This document shows, piece by piece, positions 18,053 to 27,587 of a DNA stretch of 64,000 bases. How positions within the stretch are numbered: position 1 is the stretch's first letter; each line of letters starts with the position of its first letter. This DNA is from Geomonas paludis (lineage in GTDB: Bacteria > Desulfobacterota > Desulfuromonadia > Geobacterales > Geobacteraceae), in NCBI RefSeq assembly GCF_014193585.1, contig NZ_BLXY01000001.1, positions 230,033 to 294,032 on the forward strand, given 5' to 3'. The notes beneath the pieces are model-generated. The model did no database searches. It was not told the origin of the DNA and worked only from the letters and a program-made list of their open reading frames with translations. The position numbers and the translations under genes were made by a program.

Positions 18053-18469
18053 ATGCTTTCATACGCTGCACGCATCAAAAAAGAAGCTGACGGTTACCTG
18101 GTGACGTTTGAGGATTTCGATAACGTGATGACCTACGGTTTGACCATCGAGGAAGCCTTGGTCAACGCTGAGGAGGCTTTGAACGGTTGCCTGGAATCTG
18201 ACTTCGAGCGCAATTTCAAGATCCCGCAACCCTCCCGCGTCAGCGGCAAGAACGTCTACCAGATCCCCGTCGCGCCGCATGTCGCAGTGGCCATTATGCT
18301 CCGGACGCTGCGTGCCGACCGCTCGCAACTGGAAATCGCCAGGCAATTGAACATCGCCTACCAGGTGTACCAGCGCCTGGAGAACCCCCGCAAGGCCAAT
18401 CCCACCATCAAAACGCTGGAGAAGATCGCCAAAGTCTTCGGCAGACGTGTCGACCTCGGGTTCGTCTGA
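18053..18469 (+). CDS. hicB: HicB antitoxin
   Basis: 138 aa. The N-terminal partially degraded RNase H fold that masks HicA is recognisable (YLVTFEDFDNVMTYGLTIEEALVNAEEAL). A C-terminal helix-turn-helix of XRE type (RSQLEIARQLNIAYQVYQRLENPRKANPTIKTLEKIAKVFG) would bind the hicA promoter. Pair order and spacing are standard for hicAB. Confidence 0.92.
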   Translation: MLSYAARIKKEADGYLVTFEDFDNVMTYGLTIEEALVNAEEALNGCLESDFERNFKIPQPSRVSGKNVYQIPVAPHVAVAIMLRTLRADRSQLEIARQLNIAYQVYQRLENPRKANPTIKTLEKIAKVFGRRVDLGFV

Positions 18470-18490
18470 CCGCCCCCCCCTTCCTTCGCG

Positions 18491-19495
18491 CTATTTCCGA
18501 ACCAGTTCCGTTACCACGTGGTCCAGCCCTGTCACCACGCGGCTCAATTTGTCGTAGTCAACCTTTTCGGGAGTGTCGGAGGGTTGGTGATAATGAGGGT
18601 AGCGGAAGGGCGCTGTGTCGGTGATCATGATGCCGGGATAGCCCACCTGCCAGAAGGACCACTGATCGGACCAGCCGATGCCGGTCAGGGTCTCCGGGGC
18701 GGCCACTCCCTCGGACGGGAAGCGGGTGCTCTTGCGGAAGGTCCCGATGGCCCGCCGCACCAGCTCTCTCGACTGGACGTTGCCGACAAAGGCGATGAAG
18801 TTGCCGGTGTCGGGGTAGAAGCGGTCCAGCGGGGCCGGGTAGTGTTGGCTGCCGCGCTGGTCGGAGTAGCACCCCATAGTCTCCAGGGACAGCATGGCCA
18901 CGATCTTCTCGCCGCGCTCCCTGCAACGGCGGGCGTAGATCATGCTCCCCATGGTGTCTCCCTGGAAGTGCGGCGGTTCCTCGTTGGTGAAGGCGACGAA
19001 GCGCAGGGTGCGCTCCGGCTGCGCCTTCGCGAAGGCCCGCGCCAGTTCCAGCAGGGCTGCCACCCCGGTGGCATTGTCGTTCGCGCCGGGCGTACCGGGG
19101 GCGGAATCGTAGTGGGCGCCGATGATCACGATCTCATCGGGAGCCGCTTTCCCCTCCAGCACCCCTTCCAGGTTCACCACCGTTCTCCCTTCGATCAACA
19201 CGCTCTGCTCGTTGACCTTGAGCCCGGACTCCCGGAGTCGGTCTCCGACATATTGCGCTGCATCCTGGAGCCCGTGGTAGTTGACGAGGTTTCTCTCCCC
19301 GATCTGGCCGGCAAGCACCAGGACGTGCTCGCGAAGACGCTCGCTGAGCCGCTTCTCCTCAGGGGTGAGGGGAGGGAGCGGTCCCCTGTGGGATTTGCCG
19401 GGCATTTTGACCATGGAGCCGCCTACGGCGCCTACCAGGAAAAGTATCAGCATGGCGCAGGCAGCTACCCACACTATGGCTGTTTTGTAATTCAT
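18491..19495 (-). CDS. M28-family zinc metallopeptidase
   Basis: 334 aa from the ATG at about 19495, with AAGGA nine bases upstream. An N-terminal membrane anchor or uncleaved signal (about 5-30) places the enzyme outside the cytoplasm. Zinc-ligand positions of M28 aminopeptidases are visible: H and D in GAHYDS, D in GANDNATG, paired Glu in TNEEPP, D/E in LETMG and H in PHYHQPSDT. It should release N-terminal amino acids from peptides. Convergent with hicB. Confidence 0.9.
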   Translation of the reverse strand: MNYKTAIVWVAACAMLILFLVGAVGGSMVKMPGKSHRGPLPPLTPEEKRLSERLREHVLVLAGQIGERNLVNYHGLQDAAQYVGDRLRESGLKVNEQSVLIEGRTVVNLEGVLEGKAAPDEIVIIGAHYDSAPGTPGANDNATGVAALLELARAFAKAQPERTLRFVAFTNEEPPHFQGDTMGSMIYARRCRERGEKIVAMLSLETMGCYSDQRGSQHYPAPLDRFYPDTGNFIAFVGNVQSRELVRRAIGTFRKSTRFPSEGVAAPETLTGIGWSDQWSFWQVGYPGIMITDTAPFRYPHYHQPSDTPEKVDYDKLSRVVTGLDHVVTELVRK

Positions 19496-19682
19496 AGAGC
19501 GGATCCTTCCCAAGGGCTTGAACCAGGGAAAAGGATAATGTCACCACCTCCGATGTCAATATCCGTAAAATCGCCCACACCCAAGGGCGAGGACTGCGAC
19601 GAAACTTCTGGTACTATTTGAAGGAACTGCTGCTCCAGTCATCAGGGGATGAAGTATTGTCACAGAGAAAGCGGAGGTTGAC

Positions 19683-21788
19683 ATGGATCTGAAGAAAACT
19701 CACAGCTTGGTACTGAACGAAGGGGACCCGGAACAGAAACGTGCAGAAATACTGGAATATTTCAACGCCACGTTCAGGATAGATGAACTGCTCTATGAAA
19801 CACTGAAGGACGACGACGCCTTTTACCTGAGGGCGGACCGGTTGCGCCACCCGCTCATTTTCTACTTCGGGCACACCGCCTCGTTCTTCGTCAACAAGCT
19901 GCTGATCGCCAGGGTCATCGAGAAGCGCATCAACCCGCGACTGGAGGCCATGTTCGCGGTCGGCGTGGACGAGATGTCCTGGGACGACCTGGACGAAACC
20001 CACTACGACTGGCCCACACGGGCCGAGGTCAAGGCGTATCGCGACCAGGTGCGCGAGCTGGTCACCGGGCTGATCAAGACCCTGCCGCTCACCCTCCCGA
20101 TAACCTGGGAAAGCCCCTTCTGGGCCATCATGATGGGGATCGAGCACGAGCGCATCCACCTGGAAACATCGTCGGTACTGATCCGGCAGCTTCCCATCGA
20201 CCGGGTGTGTCGCCACGAGTTCTGGGAGATCTGCCGCGATAGCGGTGCGGCACCGGAGAACGAGTTGGTTACCGTTCCCGGCGGCCAGGTGGTGCTGGGC
20301 AAGGAAGAAGGGCATCCCCTCTACGGGTGGGACAACGAGTACGGTCACCACGAGGCGCAGCTGCAGCCCTTCGCCGCGTCCAAGTACCTGGTCTCCAACC
20401 GCGAGTACCTCTCCTTCGTTGAGGCCGGAGGTTACCGGGAGGAGCGCTGGTGGACGGAAGAGGGGTGGCACTGGCGCAACTTCAGGCAGGCCGAGCACCC
20501 GCTGTTCTGGGTACAGCGCCCCCACGGCTGGGGACTGCGCACCATGGTCGAGGTGATCGATCTCCCCTGGAACTGGCCGGTGGAGGTGAATTACCTGGAG
20601 GCGAAGGCATTCTGCAACTGGCTCGCCGACCGGACCGGCAAGCGGATCCGTCTGCCCAGCGAGGACGAGTGGTACCGGATCTACGATGTCGCGGGTGTGC
20701 GCGACCCGCAGGAGTGGCGGGAGGCCCCCGGCAACATCAACCTCGCCTACTGGGCCTCGTCCTGCCCGGTGGACCGCTTCCGTTTCGGGGGGCTCTTCGA
20801 CGTCGTGGGCAACGTCTGGCAGTGGACCGAAACCCCCATCTACGCCTTCCACGGCTTCCGCATCCATCCCTGGTACGACGACTTTTCCACGCCGACCTTC
20901 GACACGCGCCACAACCTGATCAAGGGTGGATCCTGGATCTCCACCGGTAACGAGGCGACCCGCGAGTCGCGCTACGCCTTCCGGCGCCACTTCTTCCAGC
21001 ACGCCGGCTTCCGTTACGTGGAAAGCGAGAACCCGGTGCAACTGCACGAAGACCCCTACGAAACCGATGCGCTGGCCGCGCAGTACTGCGACGCCCACTA
21101 CGGTCTCGAGCACTTCGGGGTCCCCAATTTTGCCAAGGCTTGCGCCGACATTTGTTTGGAGGTAACATCCGGGCGCGCCAGGGGGCATGCCCTCGATCTC
21201 GGCTGCGCCGTCGGGCGGGCCAGCTTCGAGCTGGCACGCGGTTTTGAAAGGGTGACGGGAATCGACTTCTCCAGCAGATTCTTCAGGCTGGCGGCGCGGA
21301 TGCAGGAGGAAGGCTACCTGCGCTACGCCCTGCCCGAGGAGGGCGACATCGTCTCCTACCACGAGCTGAGCCTGGACGAGTTGGGACTTGCCCCGCTGCG
21401 GGACCGGGTGCAGTTCTACCAGGGGGATGCCTGCAACCTGCCGGACAAGTTCAGCGGTTACGATCTGGTGCTCGCCGCCAACATGCTGGACCGGCTCTAT
21501 TCGCCGCGCCGCTTCCTGGCGTCCATCCGTGGCCGCATCAATCCCGGGGGGCTCCTGGTGCTGGTTTCCCCCTACACGTGGCTCGAAGAGTACACCAAGA
21601 AAGAAGAGTGGCTGGGCGGCTACCGCGAGGCGGGCGAGCCGGTGTGGACCCTGGATGCACTGAAAGCAGAGCTGTCGCCTCATTTCCGGATGCTGGGTGA
21701 GCCGCGCGACGTTCCCTTCGTGATACGGGAGACGCGCCGCAAGTTCCAGCATGGCATTTCAGAACTGACCGTATGGGAGCTTAAATGA
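19683..21788 (+). CDS. ovoA: 5-histidylcysteine sulfoxide synthase / 4-mercaptohistidine N-methyltransferase
   Basis: 701 aa, ATG preceded by GGAGG. Three domains of OvoA appear in order. A DinB-like iron domain has H64 and the H155-x3-H159-x-E161 motif. A formylglycine-generating/SUMF1-type domain spans about 200-460 (GGSWISTGNE, FRYV). A C-terminal class I methyltransferase starts near residue 500 (LDLGCAVGRASFELA). It joins cysteine to histidine using O2 and then methylates the imidazole, the core of ovothiol A synthesis. EgtB lacks this C-terminal domain. Confidence 0.93.
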   Translation: MDLKKTHSLVLNEGDPEQKRAEILEYFNATFRIDELLYETLKDDDAFYLRADRLRHPLIFYFGHTASFFVNKLLIARVIEKRINPRLEAMFAVGVDEMSWDDLDETHYDWPTRAEVKAYRDQVRELVTGLIKTLPLTLPITWESPFWAIMMGIEHERIHLETSSVLIRQLPIDRVCRHEFWEICRDSGAAPENELVTVPGGQVVLGKEEGHPLYGWDNEYGHHEAQLQPFAASKYLVSNREYLSFVEAGGYREERWWTEEGWHWRNFRQAEHPLFWVQRPHGWGLRTMVEVIDLPWNWPVEVNYLEAKAFCNWLADRTGKRIRLPSEDEWYRIYDVAGVRDPQEWREAPGNINLAYWASSCPVDRFRFGGLFDVVGNVWQWTETPIYAFHGFRIHPWYDDFSTPTFDTRHNLIKGGSWISTGNEATRESRYAFRRHFFQHAGFRYVESENPVQLHEDPYETDALAAQYCDAHYGLEHFGVPNFAKACADICLEVTSGRARGHALDLGCAVGRASFELARGFERVTGIDFSSRFFRLAARMQEEGYLRYALPEEGDIVSYHELSLDELGLAPLRDRVQFYQGDACNLPDKFSGYDLVLAANMLDRLYSPRRFLASIRGRINPGGLLVLVSPYTWLEEYTKKEEWLGGYREAGEPVWTLDALKAELSPHFRMLGEPRDVPFVIRETRRKFQHGISELTVWELK

Positions 21789-22939
21789 CGCAGAAGAAGT
21801 TCGATTTCGACGAGATCATCGACCGGCGCGGCACCGCGAGCGAAAAGTGGGACAAGTACCGCGACCGCGACATCATCCCGCTTTGGGTGGCGGACATGGA
21901 TTTCCGTTCGCCCCCGGCCATCATAAAAGCCCTGCACGAGCGGGTGGAGCATGGCGTCTTCGGCTACACCGCGCCGCCGCAGGGACTGGCGCAGGCGGTG
22001 ATCGACTCGCTGCAGGCGGAGTTCGGCTGGCAGGTGCGCAAGGAATGGATCACCTGGCTGCCGGGGCTGGTCACCGGACTCAACGTGAGCTGCCGCGCGG
22101 TCGGCGACGCCGGCGACGACGTCATTACCTTCACCCCGGTCTACCCCCCCTTCATGTCGGCGCCCCCTCTCTCCGGCCGCAACGTGATCAACGTGCCGCT
22201 TATCTGCAAGGAGGGGCGCTGGGGCCTCGACCTCAACGCGCTGGAGGCCGCGGTCACTCCGAGGACGAGGCAGCTCCTTTTGTGCAGCCCGCATAACCCG
22301 GTGGGGCGGGTCTGGACCCGTGACGAGCTGGCGGCGCTGGACGATTTCGCCGCGCGGCACGACCTGGTCATCTGCAGCGACGAGATCCATGCCGGACTGG
22401 TGCTGGAGCCGGGCGTGCGACACATCCCGATCGCCACGCTCTCGCCGGAAGCCAGCCGGCGCACCATCACCCTGATGGCGCCCAGCAAGACCTACAACGT
22501 TCCCGGGCTTGGCTGCTCCTTCGCCGTCATTTCCGACGACACGCTGCGCCGGGCCTTCCGCAAGGCGATGGGGCGCATCGTGCCGCACGTGAACCTCTTG
22601 GGCTACACCGCTGCCGAGGCGGCCTACCGAGACGGAGAGGAGTGGCGCCAGGAACTGTTGGAGTACCTGCGCGGCAACCGCGACCTGGTGCAACGGGAAA
22701 TGATCGCGCTCGGGCTACCGGTGGCGCGGGTCGAGGCGACCTACCTTTCGTGGATCGATGTCAGGGGAAGGGGGATCGAGGATCCGGTGAGGTTTTTCGA
22801 GGAGGCCGGCGTCGGCCTTTCCGGCGGGAGCGATTTCGGTCTTGCCGGTTACGTGCGGCTCAACTTCGGCTGCCGCCGGGAACTGTTGCAGGAGGCGCTC
22901 AGGCGCATGAGGGTGGCGCTGGAGGAGAGAGGGAGGTAG
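21785..22939 (+). CDS. ovoB: PLP-dependent C-S lyase, MalY/PatB family (probable OvoB)
   Basis: 384 aa. The start overlaps the ovoA stop (ATGA), so translation is coupled. Fold-type I PLP enzyme: IPLWVADMDF near the N-terminus is typical of the MalY/PatB cystathionine beta-lyase group, NPVGRVW and SDEIHAGL follow, and the PLP lysine is K235 in APSKTY. In ovothiol synthesis a lyase of this family cleaves the sulfoxide made by OvoA to 5-thiohistidine. The OvoB role is inferred from the coupling. Confidence 0.85.
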   Translation: MTQKKFDFDEIIDRRGTASEKWDKYRDRDIIPLWVADMDFRSPPAIIKALHERVEHGVFGYTAPPQGLAQAVIDSLQAEFGWQVRKEWITWLPGLVTGLNVSCRAVGDAGDDVITFTPVYPPFMSAPPLSGRNVINVPLICKEGRWGLDLNALEAAVTPRTRQLLLCSPHNPVGRVWTRDELAALDDFAARHDLVICSDEIHAGLVLEPGVRHIPIATLSPEASRRTITLMAPSKTYNVPGLGCSFAVISDDTLRRAFRKAMGRIVPHVNLLGYTAAEAAYRDGEEWRQELLEYLRGNRDLVQREMIALGLPVARVEATYLSWIDVRGRGIEDPVRFFEEAGVGLSGGSDFGLAGYVRLNFGCRRELLQEALRRMRVALEERGR

Positions 22940-22944
22940 CGGAA

Positions 22945-22972
22945 GGGACCGGCTCCTTCAGGTGCCTGTCCC
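22945..22972. repeat. 28-bp dispersed hairpin repeat, copy 2
   Basis: Begins GGGACCGGCTCC and ends GGTGCCTGTCCC, five bases after the ovoB stop. Same family as 16043 and 29421. Confidence 0.75.
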
Positions 22973-23017
22973 TCTAGCGGAACGCTCCGTTCCGCCCAGC
23001 CACCGTACCCAAGACAT

Positions 23018-23130
23018 CCCCTCTCCCTCTGGGAGAGGGTGCCCGTAGGGCGGGTGAGGGGTAGTGCCACGGAGAGAGATCGTTGCCGCTGCACCGCCCT
23101 CACCCCAGCCCCTCTCCCTGAGGGAGAGGC
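23018..23130. repeat. GC-rich palindromic intergenic repeat, CCCTCTCCC family, copy 3
   Basis: Two CTCTCCCT...AGGGAGAGG hairpins separated by about 60 bases, between the convergent ovoB and guaC genes. Counterparts at 7535 and 11035. Confidence 0.75.
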
Positions 23131-23149
23131 GGAGTTAGAAGCTGGAAAA

Positions 23150-24193
23150 TCAACCGAAGATCCTGTTCTCCTGCTCCCCCACCCGGATGAAGGTGGTGCG
23201 CTTGGTCAGCTCCTTGAGCGCCGCCGCCCCCACGTAAGTGCAGGCGGAACGCACGCCGCCCAGGATGTCGCGCACGGTCTCGTCGATGGGGCCGCGATAG
23301 GGCACTTCCACGGTCTTTCCTTCCGAGGCGCGGTAGTGTGCCACTCCCCCGGAATGCTTGTCCATGGCCGTCGCTGAGCTCATGCCGTAGAAGAGCTTGA
23401 ACTGCCTCCCGCCACGCTCCACGATCTGGCCGCCGCTCTCGTCGTGGCCCGCGAACATCCCCCCCAGCATGACGAAATCGGCGCCACCGCCGAAGGCCTT
23501 GGCGACATCGCCCGGGCAGGTACAGCCGCCGTCGGAAACGATCCTACCGCCCAGGCCGTGCGCCGCGTCGGCGCACTCGATCACCGCCGAAAGTTGCGGG
23601 TAGCCCACTCCGGCCTTGACGCGGGTGGTGCAGACCGAGCCCGGCCCGATGCCGACCTTGACGATGTCGGCGCCGGAGAGCAGCAGTTCCTCGACCATCT
23701 CGCCGGTGACTACGTTGCCCGCCACGATGGTCTTGTCGGGGAAGCCGTCGCGCACCTTCTGCACGAACTCGACGAAGCTCTCCGCATAGCCGTTGGCGAC
23801 ATCGATGCAGATGAACTGCAGCTTGGGGTGGTTGGCGATGATGGCGGAGCATTTCTCGTAGTCGCTGTCGGAGGTGCCGGTGCTGACCATAATGCGGTTG
23901 TAGATGTCGTCACCGTGGTTGTGGTTGGTGAGCCAGGCGTCCCAATCCGCGACCGTGTAGTGCTTGTGCAGCGCGGTCAGCATCCCGTGCTCGGCGAGCC
24001 GGTCGGCAACCTCGAAGGTGCCGGTGGTGTCCATGTTGGCGGCGATGACCGGGATGCCGCTCCAATCGTACTTGCTGTGGAGAAACCTGAAGTGTCGCTG
24101 CAGGTCGACCTGGGCCCTGCTCTTCAGGTTGGACCTCTTGGGCCGGATCAGCACGTCGCTGAAGCCAAGCTTTACGTCGCTTTCCAGGAACAT
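23150..24193 (-). CDS. guaC: GMP reductase
   Basis: 347 aa from the ATG at 24193 with GGAGG upstream; a longer frame reaches 24325 but lacks a site and crosses a repeat. IMPDH/GMPR TIM barrel without CBS domains. The active-site loop carries the catalytic Cys in [11 protein letters not shown], and DGGCTCPGD and [12 protein letters not shown] match bacterial GuaC. It reduces GMP to IMP with NADPH in purine salvage. The length and the absence of CBS domains favour GuaC over GuaB. Confidence 0.93.
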   Translation of the reverse strand: MFLESDVKLGFSDVLIRPKRSNLKSRAQVDLQRHFRFLHSKYDWSGIPVIAANMDTTGTFEVADRLAEHGMLTALHKHYTVADWDAWLTNHNHGDDIYNRIMVSTGTSDSDYEKCSAIIANHPKLQFICIDVANGYAESFVEFVQKVRDGFPDKTIVAGNVVTGEMVEELLLSGADIVKVGIGPGSVCTTRVKAGVGYPQLSAVIECADAAHGLGGRIVSDGGCTCPGDVAKAFGGGADFVMLGGMFAGHDESGGQIVERGGRQFKLFYGMSSATAMDKHSGGVAHYRASEGKTVEVPYRGPIDETVRDILGGVRSACTYVGAAALKELTKRTTFIRVGEQENRIFG

Positions 24194-24653
24194 ATCTATC
24201 CTCCGTTGGGGTTCCTTATTCTCTCTCTCTTTTTTCCGGAAGGGTCGGCCAGGTGCCGGGTAACTGGAACACCGTAAGGGCGAATAATCATTCGCCCTTG
24301 TAGGCACCTTGGTCCATCTCGCCATTAACGGCGGTCGGGCGCCGGCGGCTGGGCGAATGATTATTCGCCCCTACAGGTGTGGTGATAGCTTCTGTCACGC
24401 AACAGCTTTACACTAAGTTGCTCCGTGCGCAGGATCTGCCACTGACTGAGACAGATCGGTAGGGGCGAATAATCATTCGCCCGTGGCGTGGCACAAAGAG
24501 CTCCTTCCCCGAAAGCAAAGGTGAACATGATTCACTGATTGAGCCTGTAACAGAGTACCCGAAATCGCATGCTCCACAAGTTGCATGTGATTCCGCCAGC
24601 TTGTTGAGTTTGGCCAAGCGCTGTGCTAGAGTGCGCGGCGGAGGGTCGTATAC
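24194..24653. repeat. Intergenic region with three palindromic GGGCGAAT repeats
   Basis: 460 bases without a gene. Three near-identical 20-bp palindromes (GGGCGAATAATCATTCGCCC or the ATGATTATT variant) stand at about 24278-24297, 24351-24370 and 24463-24482; the first two bracket a unit of about 100 bp. A fourth is at 27009-27028. The MFS gene promoter should lie in the last 150 bases. The spacing suggests a MITE-like element or a REP cluster. Confidence 0.75.
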
Positions 24654-25907
24654 ATGATCGATGCACGTCAGCGCCGTCAGCGCTGGTTGATTTTTTTCAT
24701 CCTGTCCCTGATCTACATCCTGGTTTACTTCTACCGCGTATCGCTGGCCGTCGTCGCCAAGGACGTCTCTCGTGACCTGAACCTCACCCCGGCTCAACTG
24801 GGGTCCCTCTCCAGCATCCTGTTCTACGTCTATGCCGCGGCCCAGATCCCGCTGGGACCGATGATCGACCGGCTGGGGAGCCGCGTGGTGATCAGCGGCT
24901 GCGGTGTGCTGACCGCCATCGGCGGGATCCTCTTCTCGCAGGCGGGCGACATGGGGCAGGCGCTGGTCGCACGCATCCTGATCGGTATCGGGACGGCGTC
25001 GGTGCTGATGGCCACCTTCAGTCTTTTCAGTCACTGGTTTACAAGGCAGGAGTTCGGCAAGGTATCCGGATTCATGGTCGCGGTTGGGAACATGGGCAAC
25101 CTGGCCGGGACCGCGCCGCTTGCCTTGGCGGTGGCCTGGATCGGGTGGCGCAATTCCTTCCTCGCCATCGGTATCATGCAGGCGCTGGCGACGGTGCTGG
25201 TTTTCCTGCTGGTGCGGGACCGGCCTGCGGTGGCCGTGGAGGGGAGCGGCGAGCCGGCTCCGGCGAAGATGGGAATGCTGCAGGCGTGGAAGCACGTTAC
25301 CACCAACCGTGACTTCTGGCTCCTGGCGGGTCTTGCTTTCGCCTGGTACGGATGCTACCTGGCGGTGCAGGGGCTTTGGGGCGGCCCGTACCTCATGGAG
25401 GTGCTCAAGCTGACGCGCGAGGAGACGGGGCGGATGCTGATGTTCACCTCGATCGGTTTCATCTGCGGCAGCCTGGTCATCGATGCCGTTGCGCGCAAGA
25501 TTTTCCACTCGTACAAGAAGACCTTCCTCTGCGGGCAGATACTGCTGCTGGTCCTGATGGTGGGCTTCCAGGGGCCGATCGATCATCTCCCCCTGCTGGT
25601 CCTGGGCGTGTATTTCTTCTGCCTCGGGCTCGCCGTGTCCAGCGGCGTCATGATCTACCCCATCAACCGCTCCATGTTCCCGGTCTCCATCGTCGGCACC
25701 GCGCTCACCTCCATCAACCTCTTCGTGCTCTTGGGGGCGGCTTCCGTCCAGCAGATCATGGGTGTGGTCATCGACGCCGTGGGCAAGACCACGCCGGAGG
25801 CGACGGTGCAGGCCTTGCACTCGGCCTTCATGGTTCCGGTGGCGATCCAGGCCGTGGCGGCGGCTTTGTTCTTCTTCGCTAGGGATTACTGGGAGAAAAG
25901 CGCGTAA
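24654..25907 (+). CDS. Major facilitator superfamily transporter
   Basis: 417 aa with about twelve hydrophobic helices and the MFS motif A in loop 2-3 (GPMIDRLGSR). The N-terminal YFYRVSLAVVAKDVSRDLNLT resembles organophosphate/anion:cation-symporter and hexuronate-type carriers, but the substrate cannot be read from the sequence. A GGAGG lies nine bases before the ATG. It is a single-gene unit, convergent with the Dus gene. Confidence 0.88.
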   Translation: MIDARQRRQRWLIFFILSLIYILVYFYRVSLAVVAKDVSRDLNLTPAQLGSLSSILFYVYAAAQIPLGPMIDRLGSRVVISGCGVLTAIGGILFSQAGDMGQALVARILIGIGTASVLMATFSLFSHWFTRQEFGKVSGFMVAVGNMGNLAGTAPLALAVAWIGWRNSFLAIGIMQALATVLVFLLVRDRPAVAVEGSGEPAPAKMGMLQAWKHVTTNRDFWLLAGLAFAWYGCYLAVQGLWGGPYLMEVLKLTREETGRMLMFTSIGFICGSLVIDAVARKIFHSYKKTFLCGQILLLVLMVGFQGPIDHLPLLVLGVYFFCLGLAVSSGVMIYPINRSMFPVSIVGTALTSINLFVLLGAASVQQIMGVVIDAVGKTTPEATVQALHSAFMVPVAIQAVAAALFFFARDYWEKSA

Positions 25908-25961
25908 GGGTGGAAAGGCAGGGGCTAGGGGAGTTGGGCTCCCTCCGAGACTGGTGAGTGA

Positions 25962-26966
25962 CTAGGGTGCGAGGTCTGCTACGGCGGCGCGGAAGGCGGT
26001 GAGGTTCTTGGCGCGCTTGAGCTGTTTCAGTTCGCGCTCCAGTTCGTGGTCCTCGACGTTGGATACCACGCCTTTGATTTTGCCCAGTACCTGCATGTCG
26101 CCGCAAAACAGCCTGGCGTAAAGGGGGAGCAGTTCGCTCAGGTAACGGTGCAGCATGGCGCGCCTCTCGGCGACGTCCGGCTCGGCGCAGGCGCGCCCCC
26201 GCAGCCGCTCGAAAAGCATCGGCTCACCGATGCCGCCGCGCCCCAGCATCAGCCCCGCCGCCCCGGTCTTCTCCAGCAGTTCTAGCCCGCGTGCGGCGCT
26301 CCTGATGTCGCCGTTGGCGATGACGGGAATGGAGGTCTGCCTGATCACCTCGGCGGTGACGGCGTGGTCGGCGAAGCCCTCGTAGGCCTGGCGCACCGTG
26401 CGCGGGTGCAGCACCAGGAAGTCGACTTTGGAGCGCTCGAAGAGCGGCAGGAGCGTGAAGATCTGGCGCGGATCGTCGTAGCCGGCGCGGATCTTGACCG
26501 AGAAGGAGCCGCGGATCTCCTCGCGCAGCGCCGGGATGATCTCTTCCAGCAGTTCCGGGCGCTTCAGCATGCCGCCGCCGGTAAGACCGCTGGTCATGCG
26601 GCCGTAGGGGCAGCCCATGTTCAGGTTGATATGCACGGCGCCCGCCTTTTGGGCCGTCCTCGCCGCTGCAACCAGGGCGTCCCTGCCGTGCCCGATCAGC
26701 TGGACCACCAGCGGCACCCCGTTTTCCTCAGCGGCGCATTCGCGCACGTCCCCCGGCATCAGGAGTTTCTTCTCCGACTGAGAGTTGACGCGCATGAACT
26801 CGGTCCAGACCACGTCCGGGCGCACCCAGGTCGTGAACAGTTCACGCAGCGCGCGGTTGGTGAGTCCCTGCATGGGGGCGAGCATGAGCGGCTTTTCCCC
26901 CGGGTTCCAGGGGAGCACGTTGCCTGTTTCGGGATTGATGGCGGGATTTGCTTCGGTACTCTGCAT
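25962..26966 (-). CDS. tRNA-dihydrouridine synthase family protein
   Basis: 334 aa TIM-barrel flavoenzyme. Dus hallmarks: MLAPMQGLTN at the N-terminus, catalytic Cys in LNMGCPYGRMTSG, the FMN-binding KIRAGYDD, LHPRT and ANGDI. The usual V-x3-G-x-G-A-x-L after the GCP motif reads MTSGLTGGGML, a variant. It reduces uridines in tRNA D-loops. It belongs to a Dus subgroup shorter than DusB at the start. The target position cannot be assigned. Confidence 0.88.
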   Translation of the reverse strand: MQSTEANPAINPETGNVLPWNPGEKPLMLAPMQGLTNRALRELFTTWVRPDVVWTEFMRVNSQSEKKLLMPGDVRECAAEENGVPLVVQLIGHGRDALVAAARTAQKAGAVHINLNMGCPYGRMTSGLTGGGMLKRPELLEEIIPALREEIRGSFSVKIRAGYDDPRQIFTLLPLFERSKVDFLVLHPRTVRQAYEGFADHAVTAEVIRQTSIPVIANGDIRSAARGLELLEKTGAAGLMLGRGGIGEPMLFERLRGRACAEPDVAERRAMLHRYLSELLPLYARLFCGDMQVLGKIKGVVSNVEDHELERELKQLKRAKNLTAFRAAVADLAP

Positions 26967-27008
26967 GTCTTCAGGATGACGCGCGTTTCTGCGCTCTCAA
27001 AACTGTAG

Positions 27009-27028
27009 GGGCGAATAATCATTCGCCC
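27009..27028. repeat. GGGCGAAT palindrome, copy 4
   Basis: Same 20-bp palindrome as in the 24.2-24.5 kb cluster, between the FKBP and Dus genes. Confidence 0.8.
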
Positions 27029-27074
27029 CCACGCTTGGTTCAGGTAACTGTGTCCCGCAAAAGGGACGGTCTAT

Positions 27075-27587
27075 TTAGAGGATTTCCAGCAGTTCGATCT
27101 CGTAGGTGATGTCTTCGCCTGCCAGCGGGTGGTTGGCGTCGACGACGATGGCGGTGTCGTTCACCTCGACCACGACCACGTCGACGGGCTCGTCGTCGTC
27201 GCCGGTCAGCTCGAGCTCCATGCCGACTTCCGGAACGATATCGCCGGTCAGCTGCTCGCGGCTGATGGCGAACACCTCGTCCTCGTCGTATTCGCCGAAA
27301 GCGTCCTCGGCCGGGATCAGGACTTTCTTCTTCTCGCCCGGCGCCATGCCGACCAGGGCCTCTTCGATCTGCGGGAAGAAGTCCTCGTTGCCGATGGTGA
27401 GCTCCAGCGGGCCGTGGTCGCCGCAGCCGCAGCCGTCGTCTTCGCAGCCGTCATCGTCGCAGCCGCAGCCGCAATCGTCGTCATCGCAGCAACCGGCATC
27501 TTTCACGGTGGTGTCAAAGATGGTGCCGTCTTCCAGGGTGCCGGTGTAGTTGATGCGTACCTTGTCGCCTTGCTTTGCAATTGCCAT
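27075..27587 (-). CDS. FKBP-type peptidyl-prolyl isomerase, SlyD-like, with Cys/Asp-rich insert
   Basis: 170 aa. FKBP core at both ends: VRINYTGTLEDGTIFDTT, then LTIGNEDFFPQIEEALVGMAPGEKK, the IF domain (about 95-140) and NHPLAGEDITYEIELLEI. Between the first strands, at about residues 31-58, is an insertion of roughly 27 residues made almost only of Cys, Asp and Gly with nine Cys. In E. coli SlyD the metal-binding Cys/His residues form a C-terminal tail, which this protein lacks. Likely a cytoplasmic isomerase and metal (Ni/Zn) chaperone; the metal role is inferred. Confidence 0.9.
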   Translation of the reverse strand: MAIAKQGDKVRINYTGTLEDGTIFDTTVKDAGCCDDDDCGCGCDDDGCEDDGCGCGDHGPLELTIGNEDFFPQIEEALVGMAPGEKKKVLIPAEDAFGEYDEDEVFAISREQLTGDIVPEVGMELELTGDDDEPVDVVVVEVNDTAIVVDANHPLAGEDITYEIELLEIL

